A stretch of DNA of 64,000 nt from Sphingobium sp. TKS (GTDB lineage: Bacteria; Pseudomonadota; Alphaproteobacteria; Sphingomonadales; Sphingomonadaceae): the NCBI RefSeq assembly GCF_001563265.1, contig NZ_CP005083.1, positions 4,095,001 through 4,159,000 on the forward strand, read 5' to 3'. A program made the position numbers and the translations under genes. The notes below the pieces were generated by a model. That model saw only the letters and a program-made list of their open reading frames with translations, ran no database searches and was not told the DNA's origin. Positions 21,696 to 29,648 of the stretch are shown here, piece by piece; positions within the stretch are counted from its first letter, which is position 1, and the number at the start of each line of letters is the position of its first letter.

Positions 21696-22681
21696 GCATG
21701 CATGACGATCACCGCCATGGCGGCCATCACCATCATGAAGGTCATGACCACGCGCATGACGTCCCGGTGGCCAATATGGAAGATGGCGAGGAAAGCCATT
21801 ATTTCGACCATATCTACCTGGCCCATGGGCATGACGAAAATGCCCGCAAGACGATGTGGGTGGTGTGGCTGACCGCGGCGACCATGGTGGTCGAAATCGT
21901 CTTCGGCTGGCTGACCGGGTCGATGGCCTTGCTGGCCGACGGCTTCCACATGGCGACCCATGCGGGCGCGCTGGCGGTGGCGGCCGCCGCCTATGGCTAT
22001 GCCCGGCGGCATGCGCGCAATCCGCGCTACACCTTCGGGACCGGCAAGGTCGGGGATTTGTCCGGCTTCGCCTCCGCGCTGATCCTGGCCTTCACCGCTT
22101 TGTTCATCGCCGTCGAATCGACCATGCGCTTTTTCGAGCCGGTGAAGGTGGCCTTTGGCGAGGCGACGCTGGTCGCGGTGATCGGCCTGATCATCAACCT
22201 GATCAGCGCGTTTCTGCTGGGGCACGATCATAGCCATGACCATGGCCATTCCCACGATCATGATCACAAACCGGGCCATGCCGACAATAATCTTCGCGCC
22301 GCCTATGTGCATGTGCTGACCGATGCGCTGACGTCGGTGCTGGCGATCGTGGCCTTGCTGGCCGGACGCTATATGGGCTGGTGGTGGCTCGACCCTGCCG
22401 TGGGCCTGCTGGGCGCGGTGGTCATTGCCCGCTGGGCCTGGGGGCTGATGCAGGATACCGCCGCGATCCTGCTCGACACGGCCGAACCGGCGCTGATGGC
22501 GCGGATCAAGAGACTGGCCGAGGCGGAAGGGGCGACCATCCACGACCTGCACGTCTGGCGCATCGGGCCGCATGCCCATGCCGCGATCATCAGCCTGGCC
22601 CCCGGCGCCGATGTCGCCGCCGTGCGCCGTCAGGTCCACGCCTTGCCGCGCATGGAGCATGTGACGGTGGAGTGCGGATAG
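21692..22681 (+). CDS. dmeF: Cation diffusion facilitator, Co/Ni efflux (DmeF type)
   Basis: A 329-residue proton-driven metal exporter of the CDF family. It has a histidine-rich N-terminus (residues about 3-23), six membrane helices, a second His/Asp-rich cytosolic loop (GHDHSHDHGHSHDHDH) between helices 4 and 5, and the CDF metal sites in LLADGFHMATHAG and AYVHVLTDALTS (an HxxxD type consistent with broad Zn/Co/Ni handling). The C-terminal ferredoxin-like domain is present (HDLHVWRIGPHAHA). It is translationally coupled to dmeR. Confidence 0.93.
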   Translation: MSMHDDHRHGGHHHHEGHDHAHDVPVANMEDGEESHYFDHIYLAHGHDENARKTMWVVWLTAATMVVEIVFGWLTGSMALLADGFHMATHAGALAVAAAAYGYARRHARNPRYTFGTGKVGDLSGFASALILAFTALFIAVESTMRFFEPVKVAFGEATLVAVIGLIINLISAFLLGHDHSHDHGHSHDHDHKPGHADNNLRAAYVHVLTDALTSVLAIVALLAGRYMGWWWLDPAVGLLGAVVIARWAWGLMQDTAAILLDTAEPALMARIKRLAEAEGATIHDLHVWRIGPHAHAAIISLAPGADVAAVRRQVHALPRMEHVTVECG

Positions 22682-22858
22682 GAAGCGCGCCCGACACCCT
22701 TACCCCGAAGAGGTAATCCCTAAGGGTTAGGATGCCGAAACTACCGGACACACAGAGAATTTCCTGCGATAGCGGGTTGGGAATGGCTTGACTCGACTCA
22801 GGCAGCCATCCAATTTCCCCTACGGAAACAAAGAAAATACCGTCGGAGAGGAGGCCTT

Positions 22859-23167
22859 ATGCCTGTTGCGAAGCCCTTTGCGGGAAGGATTTTCCACGCC
22901 CTCCTGATGGAATGTTTGGCCGAACAGCGACGGCCCACCGACGATGAGGTGGACTCGGTCGCTTCCAAGATCTGGCAGGACAGCCATGGATCGATGACCG
23001 GGCAGGACTGGCGCGATGTGGCCAAGGGAAGTGATGCGCACCGGCAGATGATCAACGCAGCCCTGATGGCCCTCGGCGCGGCTCCGTCGGCGCGGATGTC
23101 GACCCTTTCGAGCGGAAAGCAACGCCGTGAAGAATCCTGTTCGAGAATATTCTCCGTAGCATCTTGA
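22859..23167 (+). CDS. Hypothetical protein, 102 aa
   Basis: A small soluble protein of unknown function. It has a very strong ribosome-binding site (GGAGAGGAGG) and is followed by a rho-independent terminator at 23243-23275, so it looks like a well-expressed single gene. The sequence is mixed helical, without membrane segments or cysteine clusters, and has a basic, serine-rich tail. The 177 bases upstream hold no gene and probably its promoter. No family is recognised. Confidence 0.65.
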   Translation: MPVAKPFAGRIFHALLMECLAEQRRPTDDEVDSVASKIWQDSHGSMTGQDWRDVAKGSDAHRQMINAALMALGAAPSARMSTLSSGKQRREESCSRIFSVAS

Positions 23168-23242
23168 AACGGAAAAAGACTTTCCTATTTCGTTCTTGTC
23201 CCGGCTCTCCTCCCCCCTTCCGCCGGGACATCCCTCTTTGTG

Positions 23243-23275
23243 GCCCCGGCGTCCCCTTGCGCCGGGGCTTTTTTT
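23243..23275 (+). terminator. Strong rho-independent terminator
   Basis: GCCCCGGCG (23243-23251) pairs perfectly with CGCCGGGGC (23260-23268) and seven T residues follow. It ends transcription of the 102-aa gene 18 bases before the inserted MITE-like element. Confidence 0.92.
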
Positions 23276-23292
23276 GGGTGAGCCGGTTTCGC

Positions 23293-23438
23293 TAGGGCCA
23301 ATCGACATTCAGATGATGACGTGCCGAAAATGGTGGTTTTTCGTGACCCGGAGCGCAGCGTACTAAAAGTACGTGAGCACCGGAAGCACGGAAAAGCGCC
23401 ATTTGCAGGCCGTCAGGGCTGAATGTCGATTGGCCCTA
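23293..23438. mobile_element. MITE-like element, copy 1 (146 bp)
   Basis: TAGGGCCAATCGACATTCAG at 23293-23312 is repeated as its exact reverse complement at 23419-23438. The outer TA on both sides fits a TA target duplication, as made by IS630/Tc1-mariner transposases. The interior has two small hairpins, CGAAAA/TTTTCG and CGTACT-AAA-AGTACG. There is no transposase gene. A second copy lies at 36057-36226. The right end supplies the TAG stop codon (23436-23438) of the leftward flavoprotein gene. Confidence 0.85.
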
Positions 23439-24623
23439 AATAAACTGGCCCGCCACCCAGCCGCTTGCCCATGCCCATTGGAAATTATACCCGCCCAGCC
23501 AGCCGGTGACGTCGACCGCTTCGCCTATGGCGTAAAGGCCCGGGAGGTGCCGCGCCTCCATCGTCTGCGAAGACAATCCGGCGGTTGAGATGCCCCCGAT
23601 GGTGACTTCCGCCTTGGCGAAGCCTTCCGTGCCATTGGGGGTGAAGGACCAGGCCGAGAGGCGGCGTTCGGCGTCCTGGAGCTTGCGGTCCGGGATATTG
23701 CCGAGATCGCCGGGAAGCGCGAGCCGCTCCGCCAGGGCATCGGCCAGGCGATCGGGCAGGTGACCGCGCAAGGATTGCGTCACCGTGGCGCGGGGTTTGC
23801 TCCGCTTCACCTCCGTCAACCAGCCTTGCGGCCGGTCGGGCAGGAAGTCGAGGGTGATGGCTTCCCCATGCCGCCAATAGGAGGAAATCTGCAGAATCGC
23901 CGGGCCGGACAGGCCTCGATGGGTGAGCAGCGCGGCTTCGCGGAAGGCGGTCTTCCCATGGCGGGCGATGACTTCGGTCGACACCCCTGAAAGCGAGCGG
24001 AAAAGCAGGTCTTCGCCGCCCAGGGTCAAGGGGACGAGCGCCGGTCGGGGTTCGACGACCTTCAACCCAAATTGGCGGGCAAGGTCGTAGGCGAAGGCCG
24101 TCGCGCCGATCTTCGGTATGGAAGGGCCGCCGGTGGCGATGACGAGTGCGGGGGCCGTGGCGGTGCTGTCGCCATGGGTGACGCTGTAACGGCCGTCGGC
24201 GTGGGTGACGGAGGAAATGGCTTGGTCGAGCCGGATCGCGACGCCGCCCGCTTCGCATTCGGCCAGCAGCATGGCGACGATCTGGCGCGCGCTTTGGTCG
24301 CAGAAAAGCTGGCCCAGCGTCTTTTCATGCCAGGCGATGCCATGGCGTTCGACAAGCGTGAGGAAATCCTGCGCGGTGTAACGGCCCAGCGCCGATTTGG
24401 CGAAATGAGGATTGGCCGACAGATAGCGGTCGGGCGCGGTGTGGATATTGGTGAAGTTGCAGCGGCCGCCGCCGGAAATCAGGATTTTCTTTCCCGGCTG
24501 GTCGGCATGGTCGATGACGAGGACACGCTTGCCCCGCTGGCCCGCCATGGCCGCGCACATGAGGCCGGCGCCGCCAGCGCCCAGGACGATGGCGTCATAG
24601 GTTTCCGGTGTTGCGGGCATCAA
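23436..24623 (-). CDS. HI0933/BaiN-family NAD(P)/FAD-dependent oxidoreductase
   Basis: A 395-residue flavoprotein of the HI0933 (YhiN/BaiN) family. The N-terminal FAD motif is GAGGAGLMCA, followed by GKKILISGGGRCNFTN, a family hallmark, and the C-terminal GLYAIGEAVDVTGWLGGYNFQWAWASG that closes the FAD site. Substrates are mostly unknown. The stop TAG lies inside the terminal repeat of the inserted element at 23293-23438; the reconstructed site before insertion also reads TAG. The upstream DUF442 gene overlaps its start by four bases, so they are translationally coupled. Confidence 0.92.
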   Translation of the reverse strand: MMPATPETYDAIVLGAGGAGLMCAAMAGQRGKRVLVIDHADQPGKKILISGGGRCNFTNIHTAPDRYLSANPHFAKSALGRYTAQDFLTLVERHGIAWHEKTLGQLFCDQSARQIVAMLLAECEAGGVAIRLDQAISSVTHADGRYSVTHGDSTATAPALVIATGGPSIPKIGATAFAYDLARQFGLKVVEPRPALVPLTLGGEDLLFRSLSGVSTEVIARHGKTAFREAALLTHRGLSGPAILQISSYWRHGEAITLDFLPDRPQGWLTEVKRSKPRATVTQSLRGHLPDRLADALAERLALPGDLGNIPDRKLQDAERRLSAWSFTPNGTEGFAKAEVTIGGISTAGLSSQTMEARHLPGLYAIGEAVDVTGWLGGYNFQWAWASGWVAGQFI

Positions 24624-25048
24624 CCGGCGGCGAGCGCGTCCATGATCTGGCGGACCGGCGCGACGTCATAGCCAGCCGACGCGGCCTGTTCGGTGAGGGC
24701 GGCGGGGTGATCGCCTGCCTGGGCGCGGGTCAGCGCCCAGAGCAGGGTGCTGCGCGTGCCGGAACGGCAATAGGCCAGCACCTTGCCTTCGCCCGCCTGT
24801 TCGAGCGCGGCGGCCATGCCGTCGAGCTGCCAGGGGGCGAAGCCGCCATGGGCGACCGGGACGGCGGCGTAGGCGATTCCGGCGGCCTTGGCGGCGGCTT
24901 CGATTTCCGCGCCGTTGGTCTGGCCCGGTTCCTCGTCGTCGGGGCGGTTGTTGACGATCATCGTCACGCCCAGCGCCTTGGCCTCCGCCACCTGATCGAC
25001 GCTTATCTGCGGGGCAACGTAGAGATTAGGCGTGAGCTGGCGGAACAT
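24620..25048 (-). CDS. TIGR01244/DUF442 family phosphatase-like protein
   Basis: A 142-residue protein of the family found alone or fused to a beta-lactamase-like domain (Blh) in sulfide metabolism loci. It has a dual-specificity-phosphatase fold with P-loop CRSGTRS (near residue 94), whose cysteine and arginine are the catalytic residues of the superfamily. GGAG lies before ATG 25048. It is coupled by an ATGA overlap to the HI0933-type flavoprotein. No sulfur genes are adjacent. Confidence 0.88.
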   Translation of the reverse strand: MFRQLTPNLYVAPQISVDQVAEAKALGVTMIVNNRPDDEEPGQTNGAEIEAAAKAAGIAYAAVPVAHGGFAPWQLDGMAAALEQAGEGKVLAYCRSGTRSTLLWALTRAQAGDHPAALTEQAASAGYDVAPVRQIMDALAAG

Positions 25049-25146
25049 GGGCGGGACTCCTTCTTCGGACGTGCCATGCTCCTAAGAAGCGAGCGTTTCA
25101 AGGGATAAGGCTGTAAAATGCCATGCTCCTATCCCTTGCTTTCCGG

Positions 25147-26919
25147 TCAAAGATAAGACCGGATCGCGGCGAGAAAAGCGTCGCCATAGGCGTCCAGCTT
25201 GCGCTGGCCCACGCCGCTGATGTGGCCCAGTTCGGTGAGCGTGGTGGGCCGCTGCTCCGCCATTTCGCGCAGGGTCGAATCGTGGAAGACGACATAGGGC
25301 GGCACGCCCGCTTCCTGCGCCAGTTCGCGACGGCAGGCGCGCAGGGCGTCGAACAGCGGGTCGCCCACGGGGTTCTCGGCACTGCCGTTGCGGGCGTTCT
25401 TGCGGCGGCGTTCCTTGCGGGGCGGAAGGACGAGGCTGACCTCTTCCTCGCCGCGCAGGATCGGGCGGGCATTGGGACCGAATTCCAGGCCGCCATGTTC
25501 GTTCGTCTGGAGCGCATCGCGAACCAACAGCGCGCGGGAGACGGGACGGAGCAGCGCCGTCTCCTCGCCGTCGACGATGCCATAGACCGAGATCTTGTCA
25601 TGGCCGCGCTCGCGAATCTTGTCGCTGACGGCACCGGTCAGCACCTGCTCGATATGGCCGACACCGAAGCTCTGGCCGGTGCGATAGACGGCGGACAGGA
25701 ATTTGCGGGCGGTCTGGGTCGCGTCGATGCTGGGCGGCGGATTGAGGCAATTGTCGCAATTGCCGCAGCCCGGCGGAGGATTCTCGCCAAAATGGCGGAG
25801 CAATATGGCGCGGCGGCAGGTGCCGGTTTCGACCAGCCCGCCCAGCGCCGTGATGCGGACGCGCTCGCCCTGCTGGCGGAGAGGGTGGAGTTCCCCAATC
25901 CTTTGCCGGGCGCGCGCGAAATCGTCGGCGCCCCAGAAAAGATGCGCTTCGGCGGGTTCGCCGTCGCGGCCTGCGCGGCCGGATTCCTGATAATAGCCTT
26001 CGATCGACTTGGGCAGCGCCGCATGGGCGACGAAGCGGACGTCGGGCTTGTCGATACCCATGCCGAAGGCGATGGTCGCGATCATCACCATATCCTCGCT
26101 GGCGATGAAGGCGGCCTGATTGGCGGCGCGGAGCTGGGGCTCCAGCCCGGCATGATAGGCGCGGGTCGGGCGGCCCGTCTTGGCGAGAGTCTCGGCCAGT
26201 TTCTCGGTCGCGGCACGGGTGGGCGCATAGACGATGCCGGGGCCGGTCCGGCTGGCGATCAGGTCGGAGAGCTGGCGTGGCAAACCGTCGCGGGGGTGGA
26301 CGGCGTAGCGGATGTTCGGACGGTCGAAGCCCGCGATGATCAGGCCGTCGCGGGGGATTCCCAATTGGACCAGGATATCGTCGCGGGTGTGATGGTCGGC
26401 GGTGGCGGTGAGCGCAAGGCGCGGGACATCCGGAAATTCATCCAGCAACGGACGCAGCAGGCGATAGTCTGGGCGGAAATCATGGCCCCATTCGGAGACG
26501 CAATGGGCCTCGTCTATGGCGAAGAGAGCGATTTTGGCGCTGCGCAGGAGGTTGCGAAACCCCTCCCCGCTGGCGCGTTCGGGCGCGACATAGAGCAGGT
26601 CGAGATCGCCATTGCGCAGCCGGTCCTGCGTCTCGCGCCAGTCGGCGTCGACGCTGGTGAGGCTGGCGGCGCGGATGCCGACTGCCTGCGCGGCGCGAAG
26701 CTGGTCGTGCATCAGCGCGATCAAGGGGGACACGACGACGCAGCAGCCGTCGAGCGCGACGGCAGGAAGCTGGTAGCAGAGCGACTTGCCCGCGCCGGTC
26801 GGCATGATCGCGAGCGTCGGCTGGCCCGCCATGATGCGGCTGACCACCTGTTCCTGCACGCCCCTGAAGCCGGGAAAACCGAAAACGTCGTGGAGGAGGG
26901 TCGGGATGTCGGGACGCAT
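25147..26919 (-). CDS. recQ: ATP-dependent DNA helicase RecQ
   Basis: A 590-residue 3'-5' helicase involved in recombination and repair. Motifs are Walker A TGAGKSLCYQLPA near residue 42, the DEAHC box, the RecQ motif region, and the zinc-binding cysteines C..CGNCDNC near 385. The RQC winged helix and a C-terminal HRDC domain (from about residue 510) are present. Length matches family members of about 600 residues. Confidence 0.96.
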   Translation of the reverse strand: MRPDIPTLLHDVFGFPGFRGVQEQVVSRIMAGQPTLAIMPTGAGKSLCYQLPAVALDGCCVVVSPLIALMHDQLRAAQAVGIRAASLTSVDADWRETQDRLRNGDLDLLYVAPERASGEGFRNLLRSAKIALFAIDEAHCVSEWGHDFRPDYRLLRPLLDEFPDVPRLALTATADHHTRDDILVQLGIPRDGLIIAGFDRPNIRYAVHPRDGLPRQLSDLIASRTGPGIVYAPTRAATEKLAETLAKTGRPTRAYHAGLEPQLRAANQAAFIASEDMVMIATIAFGMGIDKPDVRFVAHAALPKSIEGYYQESGRAGRDGEPAEAHLFWGADDFARARQRIGELHPLRQQGERVRITALGGLVETGTCRRAILLRHFGENPPPGCGNCDNCLNPPPSIDATQTARKFLSAVYRTGQSFGVGHIEQVLTGAVSDKIRERGHDKISVYGIVDGEETALLRPVSRALLVRDALQTNEHGGLEFGPNARPILRGEEEVSLVLPPRKERRRKNARNGSAENPVGDPLFDALRACRRELAQEAGVPPYVVFHDSTLREMAEQRPTTLTELGHISGVGQRKLDAYGDAFLAAIRSYL

Positions 26920-26972
26920 GCGGGATGGCTCTAGCGGCTCAATCGGCAGAGGGCCAGCCCAAGGGTCTGAGT

Positions 26973-27287
26973 CTAGGGCTCCAGCAAACAGCCCCAGCCC
27001 TGGCGATAACGCGCCGTACGGGAGGCAAGCAGGGGAACCGCCGCGTTGACCGATTGCGATTCAGGCAAGTCCTTCAACGACACGGCCCACATGCCGGGTT
27101 CCTTGTCGCCCTTGCAGCTCTCCATCGAGCGGCCCTCGACATAGCGGCAGGAGCAGGTGACACGCGCGCCGAAGCCCGCGCCGACCTGGGCATGGGCGCG
27201 CAGGTCGCTCCAGTTCCACGCAAACAGCGCCAGCGGCAACAGGGCCACCGCCAAAGCCCCATAAATCCATTTCCGGCGACCGGACAT
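26973..27287 (-). CDS. Membrane-anchored hypothetical protein, 104 aa
   Basis: A small protein with one N-terminal membrane helix (residues about 8-24) after a basic MSGRRK, so most of it should lie in the periplasm. The mature part has cysteines in VTCSCRY, MESCKGD and GWGCLLEP that may form disulfides. GGGGAG precedes the ATG. It is divergent from the serine hydrolase at 27326, with 38 bases between the starts. Its function is unknown. Confidence 0.72.
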   Translation of the reverse strand: MSGRRKWIYGALAVALLPLALFAWNWSDLRAHAQVGAGFGARVTCSCRYVEGRSMESCKGDKEPGMWAVSLKDLPESQSVNAAVPLLASRTARYRQGWGCLLEP

Positions 27288-27325
27288 ACTCCCCTTTCCC
27301 GCGCTCCGTGCTAAGGCCGCGGCTT

Positions 27326-28447
27326 ATGAGGCTTGAGCGGGAAAGCGTAAAGCGCCTTGGCGCGATTGGCGGCATGTTGGCCGCACTGGCGGTGGCCGGC
27401 CTGTGGACCGTGCGCGCCGCCGGGCCAGAGCCGGTCGTCCACATAGCAGGCGATTCGGATGTGGATGCGGCGGCGCTGGGTGCAGCCATCGATCCGCTGT
27501 TCGACGATTCGGTTGGCGAGACGCGGGCATTGGTCGTCATGCACGATGGGGAGATCGTGGCCGAGCGCTATGCGCCGGGCTATGGGCCGCAGACCCGGCT
27601 GCCGTCCTGGTCCACCGCCAAGAGCGTGACGGCGGTGCTGATCGGGCTGATGGTGTCCGACGGGCGGCTGGCGCTCGATTCGCCGGTGCCGGTGGCGGCC
27701 TGGGGCCAGCCGGGCGATCCAAGGGGACGAATCACCCTGCGGCAGTTGCTGGCCATGACCTCCGGCCTGGATCATGTCGAGGATGCGGAGCCGGTGGCGC
27801 AGGCCGATACGGTGCGGATGCTGTTCACCGACGGCGCGCAGGATATGGGCGCCTTTGCGGAGGCCAAGCCGCTCGCCCATGCGCCGGGGTCGGTCTTCTC
27901 CTATTCGACCGGCAGCACGATCATCCTCACCGACCTGATGGCGCGGATGCTGACCAACAGCGCCGACCCCGATGCGCGGCGGCGGGCGATGCAGATGTTC
28001 ATCGACGGGCGGCTGAAGATTCCGGCGCGCCTCGACAGCCTGACCGTCGAATATGATGCGGCGGGCACGATGATCGGAGGCAGCTTCATGCATATGACGG
28101 CGCGGGATTATGCGCGCTTCGGGGAGCTGCTGCGCAACCATGGGCGCGGGGTGGTGGGGCACCAGATCGTGCCGGAAAAGTGGATCGACTTTATGCGCGC
28201 GCCATCGCCGCGCAATGCGGCTTATGGGGCGCATCTGTGGCTCAACCGGGATAGCGAGGAAAGCGCGCTGATGCCGGGGCGGGCGCCGCGGAGCCTGTTC
28301 GGCTGCGTGGGGCATGATGGGCAATATATTCTTGTGTCGCCTTCGCAGCGCCTGACCGTGGTGCGGCTGGGCATGTCGCCCGGCAAAGAGCAGCGCGATG
28401 CCCTGAAGGCGGGGCTGGCGAAGCTAGTCGGACTTTATTCGCGTTGA
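27326..28447 (+). CDS. Serine hydrolase of the beta-lactamase/PBP4 family
   Basis: A 373-residue hydrolase of the class C beta-lactamase-like superfamily, which includes esterases, D-peptidases and 6-aminohexanoate oligomer hydrolases. The N-terminus carries a signal peptide or anchor (residues about 11-32). The catalytic SxxK is S96-T-A-K99 in PSWSTAKSV, and the second motif is YSTGS. The C-terminal region has GHDGQ, where an HxG motif is common. This pattern resembles 6-aminohexanoate-dimer hydrolase-type enzymes, but the substrate cannot be assigned. ATG 27326 is preferred to a GTG six codons earlier. Confidence 0.85.
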   Translation: MRLERESVKRLGAIGGMLAALAVAGLWTVRAAGPEPVVHIAGDSDVDAAALGAAIDPLFDDSVGETRALVVMHDGEIVAERYAPGYGPQTRLPSWSTAKSVTAVLIGLMVSDGRLALDSPVPVAAWGQPGDPRGRITLRQLLAMTSGLDHVEDAEPVAQADTVRMLFTDGAQDMGAFAEAKPLAHAPGSVFSYSTGSTIILTDLMARMLTNSADPDARRRAMQMFIDGRLKIPARLDSLTVEYDAAGTMIGGSFMHMTARDYARFGELLRNHGRGVVGHQIVPEKWIDFMRAPSPRNAAYGAHLWLNRDSEESALMPGRAPRSLFGCVGHDGQYILVSPSQRLTVVRLGMSPGKEQRDALKAGLAKLVGLYSR

Positions 28448-28468
28448 AGGTGGAGCTTCCGTCCGTCA

Positions 28469-28486
28469 TCCCAGCTTTCGCTGGGA
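28469..28486. repeat. REP-like hairpin TCCCAGC-TTTC-GCTGGGA
   Basis: A 7-bp perfect stem with a four-base loop in the 58-base gap between two convergent genes, in the context GTCATCCCAGC...GCTGGGATCT. It belongs to the same structural class as the hairpins at 36872, 43282, 43678, 47951 and 53503. Confidence 0.7.
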
Positions 28487-28505
28487 TCTCGTGATTGCAG
28501 CCACG

Positions 28506-29294
28506 CTAAAGCAGGAAATTGCCCTCTATCACCGTCCGGCAAGCCCCGGTCAGGATCACCCGGTTGCCGGACAGGCGGCAGGTCAGGCGACCACCGCGCC
28601 TGGACGCCTGAAATGCGGTAAGCCCGCTCTTGTCGAGGCGCTTGACCCAATAAGGTGTGAGCAGGCAATGGGCCGAGCCGGTGACGGGATCCTCGTCTAT
28701 GCCCGCGCCGGGCGCGAAGACCCGGCTGATGATGTCGCTGTCCTCGCTGGGCGCGGTGGCGATGAGGAGGATGTCTCCCGCCTGCTTGAGCGCAGCGAAA
28801 TCGGGTTGCAGCGCCCGGATCGCAGCGGCGTCGCTATAGACGAAGATCGCATAGCCGCCCTCCCGCCAATGGGTTTCGAGGACATCGCCACCCATGGCCA
28901 TGGCAAGGTCCGGCAACGGCTTGGGCTCGGTCGTCCAGGCGGGGAGCGAGAGCGCATAGCCGTCGCGGTCGCGCGATACGGTGAGCACCCCCGCATGAGT
29001 CGTGCGGAAACGCACGGCGGTGCGGCCGCCCATCAGCACATGGCCGCTCGCCAGCGTGGCGTGGCCGCAAAGCTTGACCTCCACGGCGGGGGTGAACCAG
29101 CGCAGCGCGTAATCTGCATCCGGATCATCAGGCGTGGGCATGGTGAAGGCGGTTTCGGAAAGATTGTTTTCCGCCGCGATCGCCTGAAGCGTGTCGTCGT
29201 CCAGCCATCGACCGAGCGGCATGACAGCAGCCGGATTGCCGGTGAAGGGGGCGCCGGCAAAAGCGTCGACCTGGATGAAAGGCAGGCTGGTCAC
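28506..29294 (-). CDS. PhzF family isomerase
   Basis: A 262-residue member of the PhzF/YddE family, with the epimerase-like fold of diaminopimelate epimerase. The signature at the N-terminus (QVDAFAGAPFTGNPAAVM) and the catalytic region NLSETAF, containing the conserved glutamate, are present, as is the C-terminal DEDPVTGSAHC. Characterised members include PhzF itself; most bacterial paralogues have no known substrate. No phenazine genes are here. The start is GTG 29294 with AGGA upstream. Confidence 0.92.
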   Translation of the reverse strand: MTSLPFIQVDAFAGAPFTGNPAAVMPLGRWLDDDTLQAIAAENNLSETAFTMPTPDDPDADYALRWFTPAVEVKLCGHATLASGHVLMGGRTAVRFRTTHAGVLTVSRDRDGYALSLPAWTTEPKPLPDLAMAMGGDVLETHWREGGYAIFVYSDAAAIRALQPDFAALKQAGDILLIATAPSEDSDIISRVFAPGAGIDEDPVTGSAHCLLTPYWVKRLDKSGLTAFQASRRGGRLTCRLSGNRVILTGACRTVIEGNFLL

Positions 29295-29648
29295 GGGCGA
29301 TCCTTTGGCATTTTCCCGTCATCATGCCGTTGCGATCGGCGCCGGGACAGGGCCGATCGGGCGGAACTGGTCTTGAGTGCCGTGCATGCGCAGACCCATC
29401 CGCCCGCAATCGAAAAACGAAATGGGCCAGCCATGCAAGATGGCTGGCCCGTGTTCGCGGCTGAAGGGGACGTTTTGACCGTCAATCCATGCTGAACCCG
29501 AAGGTTGCAGAGGAATGGCGCTCCCCAGGCTTACGCACTGCCGCTCGCCCTCCCGCGGGCGATCCATGCCGGGGATGTTACCGTAGATTGGGCGAGTCGT
29601 CTCGCGGGAATCGCGCCTTTGCCCGAATTATGGCTCCATTCGACGCGT
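29295..29648. other. 354-base stretch without a recognised gene
   Basis: It lies between the phzF-like start and the aroC stop. It holds a strong hairpin at 29424-29450 that works as a terminator on the minus strand. A rightward frame from TTG 29505 has a protein-like N-terminus but soon runs antisense into aroC, and I do not recognise it. The phzF-like promoter must lie in the left part. Confidence 0.4.
29411..29450 (-). terminator. Terminator of the leftward aroC transcript
   Basis: On the minus strand GGGCCAGCCA pairs perfectly with TGGCTGGCCC (29424-29450) and is followed by ATTTCGTTTTTC. It lies about 200 bases past the aroC stop. Confidence 0.7.

Noticed and set aside
23373..23588. ORF beginning inside the MITE-like element
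   Set aside because: The same peptide is found in both copies and runs on antisense through the neighbouring gene. It has no ribosome-binding site.
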